Assembly (NCBI GenBank): GCA_016703545.1
Contig: JADJBX010000001.1
Location: forward strand, 62,001-126,000
Length of the DNA: 64,000 nucleotides
Direction: 5' to 3'
Origin: Candidatus Amarobacillus elongatus
GTDB lineage: Bacteria > Chloroflexota > Dehalococcoidia > Tepidiformales > Tepidiformaceae
The position numbers and the translations under genes were made by a program. The notes beneath the pieces were generated by a model. It ran no database searches. It saw only the letters and a program-made list of their open reading frames with translations, and had not been told where the DNA came from. The number at the start of each line of letters is the position of its first letter. The first letter of the stretch is position 1. This document shows, piece after piece, positions 43,476 through 52,505 of this stretch.

Positions 43476-44111
43476 TTGCATACGAACGTCATCTCCATCT
43501 CCCGCCAGGTCGGCTCGGCCGGCGAGGAGGTCGCGGCGGCCATCGCGCAGGCCCTGGACTTCCGGCTCATCGATTACCAGGTGATCCAGGCGGCGGCCGA
43601 GGAAGCCGGCGTTTCGCCCGAGACGGTGAGCGAGGCGGAACACACGCCTTCGCTCATGACCCGCATTCTCGAGGCGCTGGCGAAGAACCCAACGATGCCG
43701 GTGGCGGCCTGGGCCGACCCGATGCCGCTCACGACCAGCCCGCTCTTCACCTCGACGGACTACCGCACCTTCGTGGAAGACGTCATTCGCGACATCGCGG
43801 GGCGAGGCCAGTGCGTAATCGTCGGCCATGCCGCGCAGGTTATCCTGCGGGACCGCTTCGACACCGTGCGGGTACTGGTGACCGGGTCGACGCAGCACCG
43901 GGCGCGCCGCATCATGGCCGGCATGGGGGTCGACGAGAAGACGGCCCTGAAGACCATCGAACGCACCGACAACGAGCGCGTCGACTACTTCCGGCGGTTT
44001 TACGAAATAGGATGGCTGACACCCAGCACGTACGACCTTTGCATCAGCACGGACCGCTTCAACCCCGCACAGGTGGCCGAAGTGGTCGTCGCGGCGGCGC
44101 GCCTGCGCTAG
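43476..44111 (+). CDS. Cytidylate-kinase-like protein
   Basis: 211 aa, cytidylate-kinase-like family. NVISISRQVGSAGEEVAAAIAQALDF carries a degenerate P-loop (GSAGEE) and IDYQVIQAAAEEAGV follows, as in this uncharacterised kinase family. GQCVIVGHAAQVIL is the later core strand, and RRIMAGMGVDEKTAL the lid. TTG at 43476 is chosen because AGGAGG lies 7 bases upstream. The substrate is unknown; true CMP kinases have a different lid. The start of the next ORF lies inside its last 100 bases. Confidence 0.85.
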   Translation: MHTNVISISRQVGSAGEEVAAAIAQALDFRLIDYQVIQAAAEEAGVSPETVSEAEHTPSLMTRILEALAKNPTMPVAAWADPMPLTTSPLFTSTDYRTFVEDVIRDIAGRGQCVIVGHAAQVILRDRFDTVRVLVTGSTQHRARRIMAGMGVDEKTALKTIERTDNERVDYFRRFYEIGWLTPSTYDLCISTDRFNPAQVAEVVVAAARLR

Positions 44112-44680
44112 CGGCGCTGCTGGCCGCGCTGTTGCTGCTCGCCGCCGGCCTTGGCGCCTGCGGCGATGGCGACGAGGCCTCCGGTTCGACCGGCGGCAGC
44201 AGCTCCACCTCGCAGACAAAGCCGGCGAAAGAGGTCATGCCCGACCTCACGGCCGTGGGGTACCGGCTGGTCGCGCAGGAAGCGGACCCGGGCGGAGCGC
44301 TGACGGGGACCGACTCCTGGCGCGCCATCTTCCAAAAGGGCGAGACGAGCGCCGGTACGCTCATCGCGATCTACGCCTACGGCGATGCCGAGACGGCGAA
44401 GCGGGAGTTCGTGACGAAGGCGGCGGCGCTGCGCGTGCCCAGTTCCGAGTTCCTCGGGGTCCAGACGAAGTTCGTGGACGCGCCATCGCCGCAGGCGGGA
44501 GACGAACGGAAGAGCTACGTGAGCGAAAAGCCAGACTCCGGCGGGAACCGGGCGTGGACCGATGCGTACCGGATTGGCCGGTACGTGGTCATCGTGCAGC
44601 TGCTGGATTCGGCGCAGGGCGGCGAGCAACTGGGGCTCCGCGATTCCATCGTGAAGGCGGTCGTCGCGCGAGCGAAGTAG
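44012..44680 (+). CDS. Lipoprotein of unknown function
   Basis: 222 aa. A 40-residue n-region (from the ATG at 44012, Arg-rich) leads to the hydrophobic core LAALLAALLLLAAGLGAC, a clear lipobox (LGAC). A Ser/Gly/Thr linker follows and then a compact domain with VAQEADPGGALTGTDSW, YAYGDAETAKREFVTKAA and YVVIVQLLDSAQ. Not recognised. The start lies 100 bases inside the kinase gene, an unusually long overlap; no better start codon is in frame before the signal core. Confidence 0.7.
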   Translation: MADTQHVRPLHQHGPLQPRTGGRSGRRGGAPALAALLAALLLLAAGLGACGDGDEASGSTGGSSSTSQTKPAKEVMPDLTAVGYRLVAQEADPGGALTGTDSWRAIFQKGETSAGTLIAIYAYGDAETAKREFVTKAAALRVPSSEFLGVQTKFVDAPSPQAGDERKSYVSEKPDSGGNRAWTDAYRIGRYVVIVQLLDSAQGGEQLGLRDSIVKAVVARAK

Positions 44681-44696
44681 TGGGCGCCCCGGCCGG

Positions 44697-46334
44697 CTAT
44701 TCGAGCGCGACCCAGGCGGCGCTGAACGGCGGCAGGCGCAGCAGCGAACCAGCGAGCGAACTATCCAGCGTGCGTTCCGTGGCAATGATGATGCGGCCCG
44801 GCTGCGGCATGGGCAGCGTGGTGGTACCGCCCGTTGTGTTGACCGCGACCAGGACAGACCGCGCCCCGGGCGCCCGACGGATGAACGCGACCGTCAGGTC
44901 GTTCGCGGGGAGGAGTTCGAGGGTGCCTTCGAGCAGCGCGCGTTCCTGGCGGCGGAGCCAGATGGCGTCGCGGTAGAGCGAAAGCATCGAATCCGGGTCG
45001 TGCTCCTGGGCGGCGACGCTGATATCCGCGGGGCCGAATGGCAGCCAGGGCGTGGCGCGAGAGAATCCTCGCCCCGGGGACGCATCCCACTGCATCGGGG
45101 TCCGGGCCGGGTCGCGCCAGATCGAATGGTGGCGGGCAGGGTCCTGGCGGCGCTCCTCGGGGATGTCGAGCTGGTCGACCATGCCGATCTCCTCGCCGTA
45201 ATAGACGAACGGCGAGCCACGCAACCCGAGCAGGATGAGCGCGCCGGCGCGTGCCCGTTCGTCGCCGCGGCCGTCGCTGTTGTGGCGGCTGATGAAACGC
45301 GGACGGTCGTGGTTGCCGAACGCCCAGCAGGGCTGGGCCCCGGCCGGGAGTCCCTCTTCGGAGGCGGCGATGATCCGCCGGATCGTGGGCGCATCCCACG
45401 CGGAGAAGCCGCCGCGAAGGTCGGATTCGTGTATGAATTGGAAATTGAACGCGAGATGCAGCCCATCGAGTGCGTCGCCGCCGTAGTAGTTCGCGATCTC
45501 GGCGGGAGTGCCGAAAACCTCACCGACGGCCATGCGCCCTTCGTATTCGTCCAACACGCGGCGGATGCCGCGAACGGCGCCGTACACGTCCGGGTAGTTG
45601 CGGTTGTTCGTCCAGAGGAACTGGCGGTAATCCGAGTGACCTTCGCTCCACTCCGGGTTAGGCGGGTTATCGGCCAGGTCCGGGTGCTTGAGCACCATCC
45701 CCATGACGTCGATGCGAAAGCCGTCGATGCCGCGGTCGAGCCATGTGCGGAGGACGTCGTGCATCGCCGCCTCGACCTCCGGGTTGCGCCAGTTGAGGTC
45801 GGGCTGCTCCTTGAGGAAGGAGTGCAGGTAGTACTGGCCGGTGGCTTCGTCGAAGGTCCATGCGGGGCCGCCGAAAGCGGAGACCCAGTTGTTCGGCACG
45901 CCGCCGCCGGGCAACGGGTCACGCCAGACGTACCAGTCCCTGCGGGCCGCGGTGCGCGACGCGCGGGACTCCTGGAACCAGGGGTGCTGGTCCGAGGTGT
46001 GGTTCGGCACGAAATCGAGGAGGACGCGGATGCCGCGGTCGTGGCAGGCGGCGATCAGCCGCTCCATCGCCGCCATGTCGCCGAAGACGGGGTCGACGCC
46101 GGTGTAGTCGGAGACGTCGTACCCAAAGTCCTTCATGGGTGAGGGGAAGGTGGGCGAGAGCCAGATGGCATCGATGCCGAGGGAGGCGCGTGTGCCGTCG
46201 TTCAGGTAGTCGAGGCGGCGGGTGATGCCGTCGAGGTCGCCGATGCCGTCGCCGTTCGAATCCTGGAAGGAGCGCGGGTAGAGCTGGTAGAAGACGGCGG
46301 TTCGCCACCACTCGTGGCCGGGGTGTTCGTGCAC
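44697..46334 (-). CDS. GH13 alpha-glucosidase (oligo-1,6-glucosidase-like)
   Basis: 545 aa. All GH13 regions are present: DFVPNHTS (I), GFRIDVMG with the nucleophile Asp (II), AVGEVFG with the acid Glu (III), FGNHDRPR (IV) and the region V segment QPDLNW, which marks the oligo-1,6-glucosidase subfamily. N-terminal WWRTAVFYQLYPRSFQDSNGDG is typical. No signal peptide, so it acts on imported oligosaccharides in the cytoplasm. A 19-codon unit with its own terminator precedes it. Confidence 0.95.
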   Translation of the reverse strand: MHEHPGHEWWRTAVFYQLYPRSFQDSNGDGIGDLDGITRRLDYLNDGTRASLGIDAIWLSPTFPSPMKDFGYDVSDYTGVDPVFGDMAAMERLIAACHDRGIRVLLDFVPNHTSDQHPWFQESRASRTAARRDWYVWRDPLPGGGVPNNWVSAFGGPAWTFDEATGQYYLHSFLKEQPDLNWRNPEVEAAMHDVLRTWLDRGIDGFRIDVMGMVLKHPDLADNPPNPEWSEGHSDYRQFLWTNNRNYPDVYGAVRGIRRVLDEYEGRMAVGEVFGTPAEIANYYGGDALDGLHLAFNFQFIHESDLRGGFSAWDAPTIRRIIAASEEGLPAGAQPCWAFGNHDRPRFISRHNSDGRGDERARAGALILLGLRGSPFVYYGEEIGMVDQLDIPEERRQDPARHHSIWRDPARTPMQWDASPGRGFSRATPWLPFGPADISVAAQEHDPDSMLSLYRDAIWLRRQERALLEGTLELLPANDLTVAFIRRAPGARSVLVAVNTTGGTTTLPMPQPGRIIIATERTLDSSLAGSLLRLPPFSAAWVALE

Positions 46335-46393
46335 GGAACGAGTGTACGAGCCCGGCGCCGGGGACGTGGAGTGGGGGACCGCCGGATCGCCGG

Positions 46394-46428
46394 GAAAAAG
46401 GAAGGCCCCGGGCTGAATGCCCGGGGCC
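46394..46428 (-). terminator. Strong intrinsic terminator after the 19-codon ORF
   Basis: On the minus strand: GGCCCCGGGC, loop ATTCA, GCCCGGGGCC (46428 to 46404), followed by TTCCTTTTT. A perfect 10-bp GC stem with a T-run. It separates the small ORF from the GH13 gene, whose start is 60 bases further. Confidence 0.85.
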
Positions 46429-46455
46429 CCAGTTCCGTAGAGAGGCCGAAGCCTT

Positions 46456-46515
46456 CTAGGAGGAGGTCACCTCCAGCGAAAAGGTCCGGCCGTAACTACG
46501 ACTGTGACAGTCCAT
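46456..46515 (-). CDS. Candidate small gene encoding a 19-residue peptide
   Basis: Reads MDCHSRSYGRTFSLEVTSS, then TAG. It is too short for usual gene callers. Supporting signals: AGGAGG at 46524-46529 with an 8-base gap to the ATG, a sigma-70-like promoter just upstream (46542-46571) and a strong terminator just downstream. The transcript would be about 140 nt. The 3' part (ACCTCCTCC) can pair with the ribosome site, and GACTGT/ACAGTC near the start forms another inverted repeat. It may be a small protein, a peptide precursor, or a leader/attenuator for the GH13 gene. The function is unknown. Confidence 0.6.
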   Translation of the reverse strand: MDCHSRSYGRTFSLEVTSS

Positions 46516-46541
46516 TCGCACCACCTCCTTTCTTGCCAAAA

Positions 46542-46571
46542 ACGGTAGCAAGCGGCCGGGGAGGCCGTCAA
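46542..46571 (-). promoter_or_regulatory. Promoter of the 19-codon unit
   Basis: On the minus strand, TTGACG (46566-46571) and TACCGT (46542-46547, TAnnnT) with an 18-base spacer, 27 bases before the ATG. In the 364-base gap between the GH13 and CoA transferase genes (46335-46698), this unit occupies the middle; the last ~125 bases, upstream of the CoA transferase, show no further clear element. Confidence 0.6.
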
Positions 46572-46698
46572 TGGGTAGTGCTCCCGTTCGGGAAAGGCGC
46601 CGGCAAAATCAAATCGCACTCGATTTAAGCCCCGTTTCCGGTAGAGTTTGCCTCACGGGGGTTGCGGCCCGTGCAGCCATCTGCAGAGGGGTGAATCA

Positions 46699-49206
46699 AT
46701 GGTCCGTGCGCTTGACGGCGTTCGTGTTGTGGAGTTTTGCGACGAGCTCGGGTCGTACGCGGGGCGGCTCCTCGCCGACCTCGGTGCGGAGGTGGTGAAG
46801 GTCGAGCCCCCGAGGGGCGGGATCGAACGGAACTCGGGACCGTACATCGGTGACAGGCCCGGCCCGGATACCGCGATCCCCTTCTGGGTGCACAACACGT
46901 CCAAGCGCTCGGTCGTGCTCGACCTTGAGAGCGCGGACGGCCAGGCGGCGGCGAAAGAGCTCGCGCTCACGGCCGACATCATCATCGAGGACAACCCGGT
47001 CGGCTGGCTGGCCGCTCGCGGTCTCGGGTTCGAGGCGCTTTCGGCGGAGAATCCGCGGCTGGTGTACGTCTCCGTGACCGGCTTCGGACAGACGGGACCG
47101 CACGCGCACTACGCCTATTCGGACATCGTCGGCCAGGCGATGGGCGGCGTGATGACGCTCGCAGGTGACCCGCTGGACCCGCCGAACCTGCTCTACGGCA
47201 AGCAGTCCGACATTTCGGCGAGCATTCATGCGGCGATGGGTGCGCTCGCGGCCCTGCGTGTCGCGGAGGCGACGGGCGAGGGCCAGTGGGTGGATACCTC
47301 GGCGCAGGAAGCGCTGTCGATGTCCCAAGAAACGGCGATGCAGCAGTGGGACTTCCAGAAGCACAACCGCGTGCGCACCGGCGGGCTGGGGCGGTCAATC
47401 ATCAGCATTCCCGGGTACGGGCTCTACGAAACGAAGGACGGCCACGTGTTCGCGATGGTCGCCGGGCTCGCGGGCGCCGGGTTCACGGAACTCGTGAAGT
47501 GGATGCGCGAGCAGGGCATGCACGAGGACATGGATGAGGAGCCGTACGCCGGCTATGCCTCGGGGATGAGCATGCGCGAGATCCTGCCGCTGTTCGCCGA
47601 CCCGGCGGCGGCGGCGAAGGTCGCGCCGATCCTCAAGCACATGGACGAAATCGTCGCGCGCTTCTTCAAGACGATGACGGCGGAAGAGGTGTACGTGACC
47701 GGGCAGGGGCGGCGGATGCTCCTCGGCATCGTCTCGACGCCGGCGGACCTGGGACGGAACCAGCAACTACGTGGGCGCAACTGGTTCGTGAAGCTGCCCT
47801 CCCCGAACGGCGGCGAGATCGAATTCCCGGGCGCGCCGTACCGGCTTTCGGCGACCCCGGTGCAGATCTCGGCGCCGCCGAAACTGGGGCAGGACACGGT
47901 GCCGGCATTCGTGCCGCGGGCCGTGCGGCCGGCCGTGGGTCGTGCCGCGCTGCCCAAGCGGCCGCTCGACGGCCTGCGCGTGACGGACTGCTCGTGGTTC
48001 GGCGCCGGGCCCATCGCGGGCATGTACATGGCGTGCCTCGGGGCCGAGGTCGTGCGGCTGGAATCGGAGGCGAAGCTGGATGGGCTGCGCGTGGCTGCGC
48101 CCGCGGCGCTCAACCCCGACGGCAGCTCGAAGACGGGCTACAACATCTCGGGGTACTTCAACAACTTCAACCCGGCCAAGCTCTCGATGCAGTTGAACCT
48201 CAACACGGAGAAGGGCCAGGAGATCGCGTACCGGCTGATCGAGCGCTCGGACGTGTTCCTGACGAACTTCACTCCGCGCGTCATCGACAAGTGGCGGCTG
48301 GGGTACGAAGACGTGCTGCGCGTGAACCCGAACATCATCGCGGCGTACGCGCCGATGCAGGGGATGGAAGGGCCCCATCGCGACTACCTCGGCTTCGGCG
48401 GCGTGCTCACGCCCGTCACCGGCTTCAGCGCGATGTCGGGCTTCCCGCATCGCCCGCCCATTGGCGTGGGGACGAACTACCCGGACTACGTCATCAACCC
48501 CGGCCACATCACCGTCGCGATTCTCGCGGCGCTGCGGCACCGCGGCCTGCACGGCGCCGGGCAGTGGGTCGACCTGCCGCAGGTCGAGTCGGTGGTGAAC
48601 GCGCTGGGGACCGCCGTGGCCGAGCACCTCGCGAACGGCACGAACCCGACGCGGGCGGGCAACCGGAGCGTGTCGGCCTCGCCGCACGGCGTCTTCCGTT
48701 GCCAGGACGACCCGGAATCGGTGGATTCGCCCGACCGGTGGCTGGCCATCGCCTGCCGCACGGACGCGGAGTGGGCGGCGGCGTGCGACACGTTCGGGCA
48801 CCCCGCGGCCGCGACGGATGCACGCTTCGCCACCTTCGCCGCCCGCAAGGCGAACGAGGATGCGCTGGAAGCGTTGATCGGCGAATGGACGGCGGGCTGG
48901 AAGGCCGAAGCGGCGATGGATGCGCTGCAGTCTCGCGGGGTGCCCGCGGGCGTGGTGCAGACCGCCCAGGACATGCTGGACCGCGACCCGCACCTGCAGG
49001 CACGGGGGTACTACCAGTACCTCGACCACCCCGAGACGGGCCGGAGCGCGTACGACATCCTCGCGGCGCGGTTCTCGAAGACGCCCGTGTTCCATGCCGC
49101 GCCGGCGCCGCTCTTCGGCGAGCACACGTTCGACGTCTGCGAACGCGTGCTCGGGATGAGCGTGGACGACATTACCGAGCTGCTGGCCGAGGGCATTCTC
49201 GCCTAG
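46699..49206 (+). CDS. Double-length family III CoA transferase (two CaiB/BaiF domains)
   Basis: 835 aa, two tandem CaiB/BaiF domains in one chain. Domain 1 begins LDGVRVVEFCDELGSYAGRLL and has DNPVGWLA, VSVTGFGQTGP; domain 2 begins LDGLRVTDCSWFGAGPIAG at ~residue 425 and repeats the pattern. In both halves the residue where the family nucleophile Asp sits looks like Glu (VDTSAQEAL, VDLPQVESVV). Members transfer CoA between acids; a fused pair could act as an internal dimer. The acyl substrates are unknown. ATG at 46699 is chosen after AGAGGGGTGAATCA. Confidence 0.92.
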   Translation: MVRALDGVRVVEFCDELGSYAGRLLADLGAEVVKVEPPRGGIERNSGPYIGDRPGPDTAIPFWVHNTSKRSVVLDLESADGQAAAKELALTADIIIEDNPVGWLAARGLGFEALSAENPRLVYVSVTGFGQTGPHAHYAYSDIVGQAMGGVMTLAGDPLDPPNLLYGKQSDISASIHAAMGALAALRVAEATGEGQWVDTSAQEALSMSQETAMQQWDFQKHNRVRTGGLGRSIISIPGYGLYETKDGHVFAMVAGLAGAGFTELVKWMREQGMHEDMDEEPYAGYASGMSMREILPLFADPAAAAKVAPILKHMDEIVARFFKTMTAEEVYVTGQGRRMLLGIVSTPADLGRNQQLRGRNWFVKLPSPNGGEIEFPGAPYRLSATPVQISAPPKLGQDTVPAFVPRAVRPAVGRAALPKRPLDGLRVTDCSWFGAGPIAGMYMACLGAEVVRLESEAKLDGLRVAAPAALNPDGSSKTGYNISGYFNNFNPAKLSMQLNLNTEKGQEIAYRLIERSDVFLTNFTPRVIDKWRLGYEDVLRVNPNIIAAYAPMQGMEGPHRDYLGFGGVLTPVTGFSAMSGFPHRPPIGVGTNYPDYVINPGHITVAILAALRHRGLHGAGQWVDLPQVESVVNALGTAVAEHLANGTNPTRAGNRSVSASPHGVFRCQDDPESVDSPDRWLAIACRTDAEWAAACDTFGHPAAATDARFATFAARKANEDALEALIGEWTAGWKAEAAMDALQSRGVPAGVVQTAQDMLDRDPHLQARGYYQYLDHPETGRSAYDILAARFSKTPVFHAAPAPLFGEHTFDVCERVLGMSVDDITELLAEGILA

Positions 49207-50258
49207 CGGCGCGCGGCAGGGCGCCGGCACGGGATGTCCTCGGGCCGGCGCCTTCCGTGCGTACTACTGGGACGCGGCTGGCTGCGGCCCAGTTCTGCCG
49301 CGCGAGCCAGGGCCATCGAATCCGCGACCTCGCGGACGAGCTCCGGCGGCGAGACGACGAACGCCTCCTGCCCCCAGCTGCGCACCCATGGCACGAACTC
49401 CAGCAGGCTTGGCAGCCGCAGTTCGAGGCGGACGCGGCCGTCATCGAGGTGCGTCAGACGCTGCGTGGAGTGCCAGTTGGTTTCGCGAACGCGGTCGGCG
49501 ACGCTCTTCTGGAATTCGATGATCACTTCGAAGTCGTCGTCGCCGCCCAGGACAACGCCCCAGCTGCGCCGGAGCTGCTGCTGCACGTCCTCGACGCCGC
49601 TCGGTTCGAACGACTGGTCGGTAGGGGCGGCGGAGAGGATGCGGTCCACCTTGAACATGCGGACCTGCCCGTGGCTGTGGCTGAACCCGATGACGTAGGT
49701 GGCGGCGCCGTTCGGGCTGGGCTCGAGCAGATAGGGGTCAAGGAGCGTGGTGAGTGCCGTCCCGGCGCGCTGGGACCGGTACTCGATGAACACGCTTCGC
49801 GCCTCGGCCCAGCCCTCGGTGAGGTTGCGAATGACCTCGACGTGCTGGCGGCTCGACTGGCGCTGACGCTGCTGCGCGACCGAGCCAAGCACCTGCGAGG
49901 CGATGTTCGGCGGAAGCGCACCCGCGAGCTTCTGGAGCGCCGAGAGGGCGTCGGGGTCCGGCTCCCACTGGTGGCGGAAGAACTGCCGCGTGGCGAGGTA
50001 CATGGCCCGGGCCTCCTGGAGGCTGAAGCGCACCGACCCGATAGGCGTCGCGCCGGGCATCAGCCGCCAGCGGCGGCCCTCGCCCTCCACCAGCGGGACG
50101 TTCAGTTCGCTTTCGAGGACGCCAAGGTCGCGCTGGATGGTGCGCGAGCTGTAGCCCGTTCGCTGGGCCAATTCCGTCGTTTTCAGGCCCCGGGGGTTCT
50201 GCCTGAGGAGGTTTTCGATCTCCACCAACCGCGCCGAGCGCCGCACCTGCTCCGTCAT
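49203..50258 (-). CDS. WYL-domain transcriptional regulator
   Basis: 351 aa. An N-terminal winged helix (LRQNPRGLKTTELAQRTGY, SSRTIQRDLGVLE), then a WYL domain (ARSVFIEYRSQRAGT, LLDPYLLEPSPNGAATYVIGF) and a C-terminal WCX extension (VADRVRETNWHSTQRLTHL). It is a ligand-sensing regulator of a type often tied to defence or DNA repair, though no such genes lie here. Its stop overlaps the convergent CoA transferase end by 4 nt. Confidence 0.92.
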   Translation of the reverse strand: MTEQVRRSARLVEIENLLRQNPRGLKTTELAQRTGYSSRTIQRDLGVLESELNVPLVEGEGRRWRLMPGATPIGSVRFSLQEARAMYLATRQFFRHQWEPDPDALSALQKLAGALPPNIASQVLGSVAQQRQRQSSRQHVEVIRNLTEGWAEARSVFIEYRSQRAGTALTTLLDPYLLEPSPNGAATYVIGFSHSHGQVRMFKVDRILSAAPTDQSFEPSGVEDVQQQLRRSWGVVLGGDDDFEVIIEFQKSVADRVRETNWHSTQRLTHLDDGRVRLELRLPSLLEFVPWVRSWGQEAFVVSPPELVREVADSMALARAAELGRSQPRPSSTHGRRRPEDIPCRRPAARR

Positions 50259-50427
50259 CCGTCTCCCTCTTCCGCCTGGAGCCCGGACGGGCTCCGCTCA
50301 TTCCGTTGCGAACGTTACCGTGCTTTGACGACAGCTCTTGTCGCGAAGAACGCTCCCGTGGGGAATTTGTCGGGGTATCAGGGCCCATTCGGGACCGGAA
50401 AGTGCCGCTGGCGTAGGATCGGGGCCC

Positions 50428-50937
50428 ATGGGGCAGAAGCACGAACTCGGACAGGTCACGCAGATTTCGCCCGAAGCCATCGGCCAGCCGGGGCAGCGGC
50501 GGTTCCGCATCCGGTCACTCACCGCTGATGGCCGCTTCGCCTCGTTCTGGCTCGAAAAGGAACAGCTCACGGCCGTGGGCGACGCCATTGAGAGCGTCCT
50601 GGACGACGCCGACTACCACTACGAACGGCTGCCGCTCGACGACGCGGAGCCGGAGGCCGTGTTCCCGCTGGATGCGGACGTGGAGATGCGGCTCGCGCAG
50701 CTTTCGATGGGCGTGAAGCCGGACGACCGGCTCATTGTCCTCATGGGTTCCGAGGGGGCCGACGACGACGAGGGGGATTCCTTCACGCTCGCCTTCGACT
50801 TCCGCCGAGGGTACGAACTGCGCCGGGCGATTCGCGACGTGGTCGCGGCGGGCCGGCCGCCATGCCCGCTCTGCACCGCGCCCATGGACCCCACCGGGCA
50901 CATCTGCCCGCGCACCAACGGCCACCACCCCCGCTAA
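50428..50937 (+). CDS. DUF3090 family protein
   Basis: 169 aa. The family signatures are clear: GQPGQRRFRIRSL, ASFWLEKEQL, and the ending AAGRPPCPLCTAPMDPTGHICPRTNGH, with two Cys pairs that likely bind zinc. In actinobacteria it is usually followed by an SCO1664-type kinase-like gene, absent here. No activity is known. Convergent with the DUF3048 gene, 27 bases apart. Confidence 0.9.
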   Translation: MGQKHELGQVTQISPEAIGQPGQRRFRIRSLTADGRFASFWLEKEQLTAVGDAIESVLDDADYHYERLPLDDAEPEAVFPLDADVEMRLAQLSMGVKPDDRLIVLMGSEGADDDEGDSFTLAFDFRRGYELRRAIRDVVAAGRPPCPLCTAPMDPTGHICPRTNGHHPR

Positions 50938-50964
50938 CCGTTTCCCTGGCGCGCCCTGCCCCGC

Positions 50965-52386
50965 GCTAACGCTCGACGATGACCGGTGTGTTCGTTGGCG
51001 TTGTCGGCGGCGTGGGCGTGCCGCGCGACGTGGGCGTGGCGGTGGGACGGTGGCCGTGCTGACGGCGGTGCGCGACGGGGACGCCGACGCCGAGGCCGAT
51101 GCCCGGGGACTTGCCGAGGCCGACGCCGTGGCGGTCACGATTGGCGCGGGGGTGTCGTCGTCGATGGGGCCGGTGGCGATAGGGGGCTCGTACGGCGGGA
51201 TCGCGGGGAGGTCGGCGACGGTGGCCGCGGTGAGCAGCAGGCTCGCGGGGCCAACCACTTCGATGAACACCGGTCCGCGGTTGAGGGCGATCTCGGCGCC
51301 CTGTCTGTCGTAGAAGCGGGTGCGGGTCTCGCGGTCCTTCTTCTTCCAGGTGCCTTCAATCGCGCGGCCATCGAGGAACACGGTCGCGGGCCCCTCACCG
51401 AACTGCTGCAGCAGCACGTGGCCGGAGAAATCGACGACTTCCCACGGAACACGCATGACGATGACGTTCTTGAAGGCGAGCTGTTTGCCCGAGACCGCGT
51501 CCTTGTGGGGTCCGCCGGACTGGAACCGCAGCCAGCTCTTCGAAACCGTGTCCCAGTGCCACTGGATGACGGAGGAGGCGTACCGGCGCTCCTGGAAGTC
51601 GACTTCGAAGGCGGCGACGGGAGTCCCGGCAGCGGATTCCTGGCCGTCGGCCTTGAAGCGCCATGGCTGCACGGGCGATGGTCCGCGGTAGGCAAGGCTG
51701 GCCGCCGCCTCTCGCAGCCGGCGCGTGACGCCGACCAGGTTGTAGGGTGCGTAGCGGTCGTCCGAGCGGTAGTAAGCGGAATCGGAGACAGGGCGGAAGG
51801 CATCGAGGTCCTTGACTCCCCAGTCGTAGATCTGGCCGATGGCGTTGGCGTCGTTGCCCGTGACGGCGCCGCCGGCGTGCCCGTAGAGCGCGCCGAGCTC
51901 GCTCGCCCAGACGACGAACGGCGTGCGGGCGGAGCGCACGGGATAGATCTGATCGGCCTCCTGCCGCCAGAAGACGGCCATGAACCGCGTGATGCCGCCT
52001 TCCACGAACGCTTCGTACACGAGGTCGGCGCGGTCGAGCCCCGCCTGCGGGTAGGCGGAGGGGCTGTTGTCGATCATGACGGCGAGCGGGAGGGTGTCCT
52101 TGCGCGCGTTCCATTCGGCTTCGGTCAGGGGCACACCATCGAGTGGGGCGGCGAAACGCACATCGGCGGGAGTGGCGCTCTGGGTGGCCGGCGGCGCCGT
52201 GGTGGTGGCCGCCGCCGGGACCGTGGCGGTGACGGTGGGGAGGGCGGCGGCGGCGGGATCGCCGGACGACCGCAGAAGCGCGAACACGGTGACGGCGGCG
52301 CCCCCGATGGCGACGACGAGGCCCAGTGTGAGAAGCGCCGTCCGGCGGCCCGCCGCCCCGTTCAGCCATGTCCACGGTGCCCGCAT
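50965..52386 (-). CDS. DUF3048 (YerB-like) membrane-anchored protein, frameshifted near its 3' end
   Basis: About 473 aa. An N-terminal membrane helix (TALLTLGLVVAIGGAAVTVFAL) and Thr/Pro/Ala linker lead to the DUF3048 domain: LPLAVMIDNSPSAYPQAGLD, DLVYEAFVEGGITRFMAVF and PVRSARTPFVVWASEL. After a Ser/Ala-rich linker the frame changes at 51043-51045, where a C-run lacks one base. In the corrected frame it ends PTPPTTPTNTPVIVER and stops at 50965 instead of running on through the DUF3090 gene. It faces outward; the function is unknown. Confidence 0.87.
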
Positions 52387-52505
52387 GATTGGCGATGCTA
52401 CGAACCCCCGGTGGCGGGGGCAACGCGATGTTAAGGCCGCCGGGGACGCGAGCCGGGGCACCCCGGCGGTTGCGTGATGCCGCCGGGAGGCGGGAGAGTG
52501 TCGGC

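Noticed and set aside
49203..50258. WYL regulator as a marker of a defence island
   Set aside because: No restriction, toxin, nuclease or phage genes lie within 10 kb on either side.
51043..51045. Programmed frameshifting as an explanation for the lesions
   Set aside because: The breaks are in simple G/C runs without slippery heptamers or conserved stimulatory structures, and they affect unrelated housekeeping genes.
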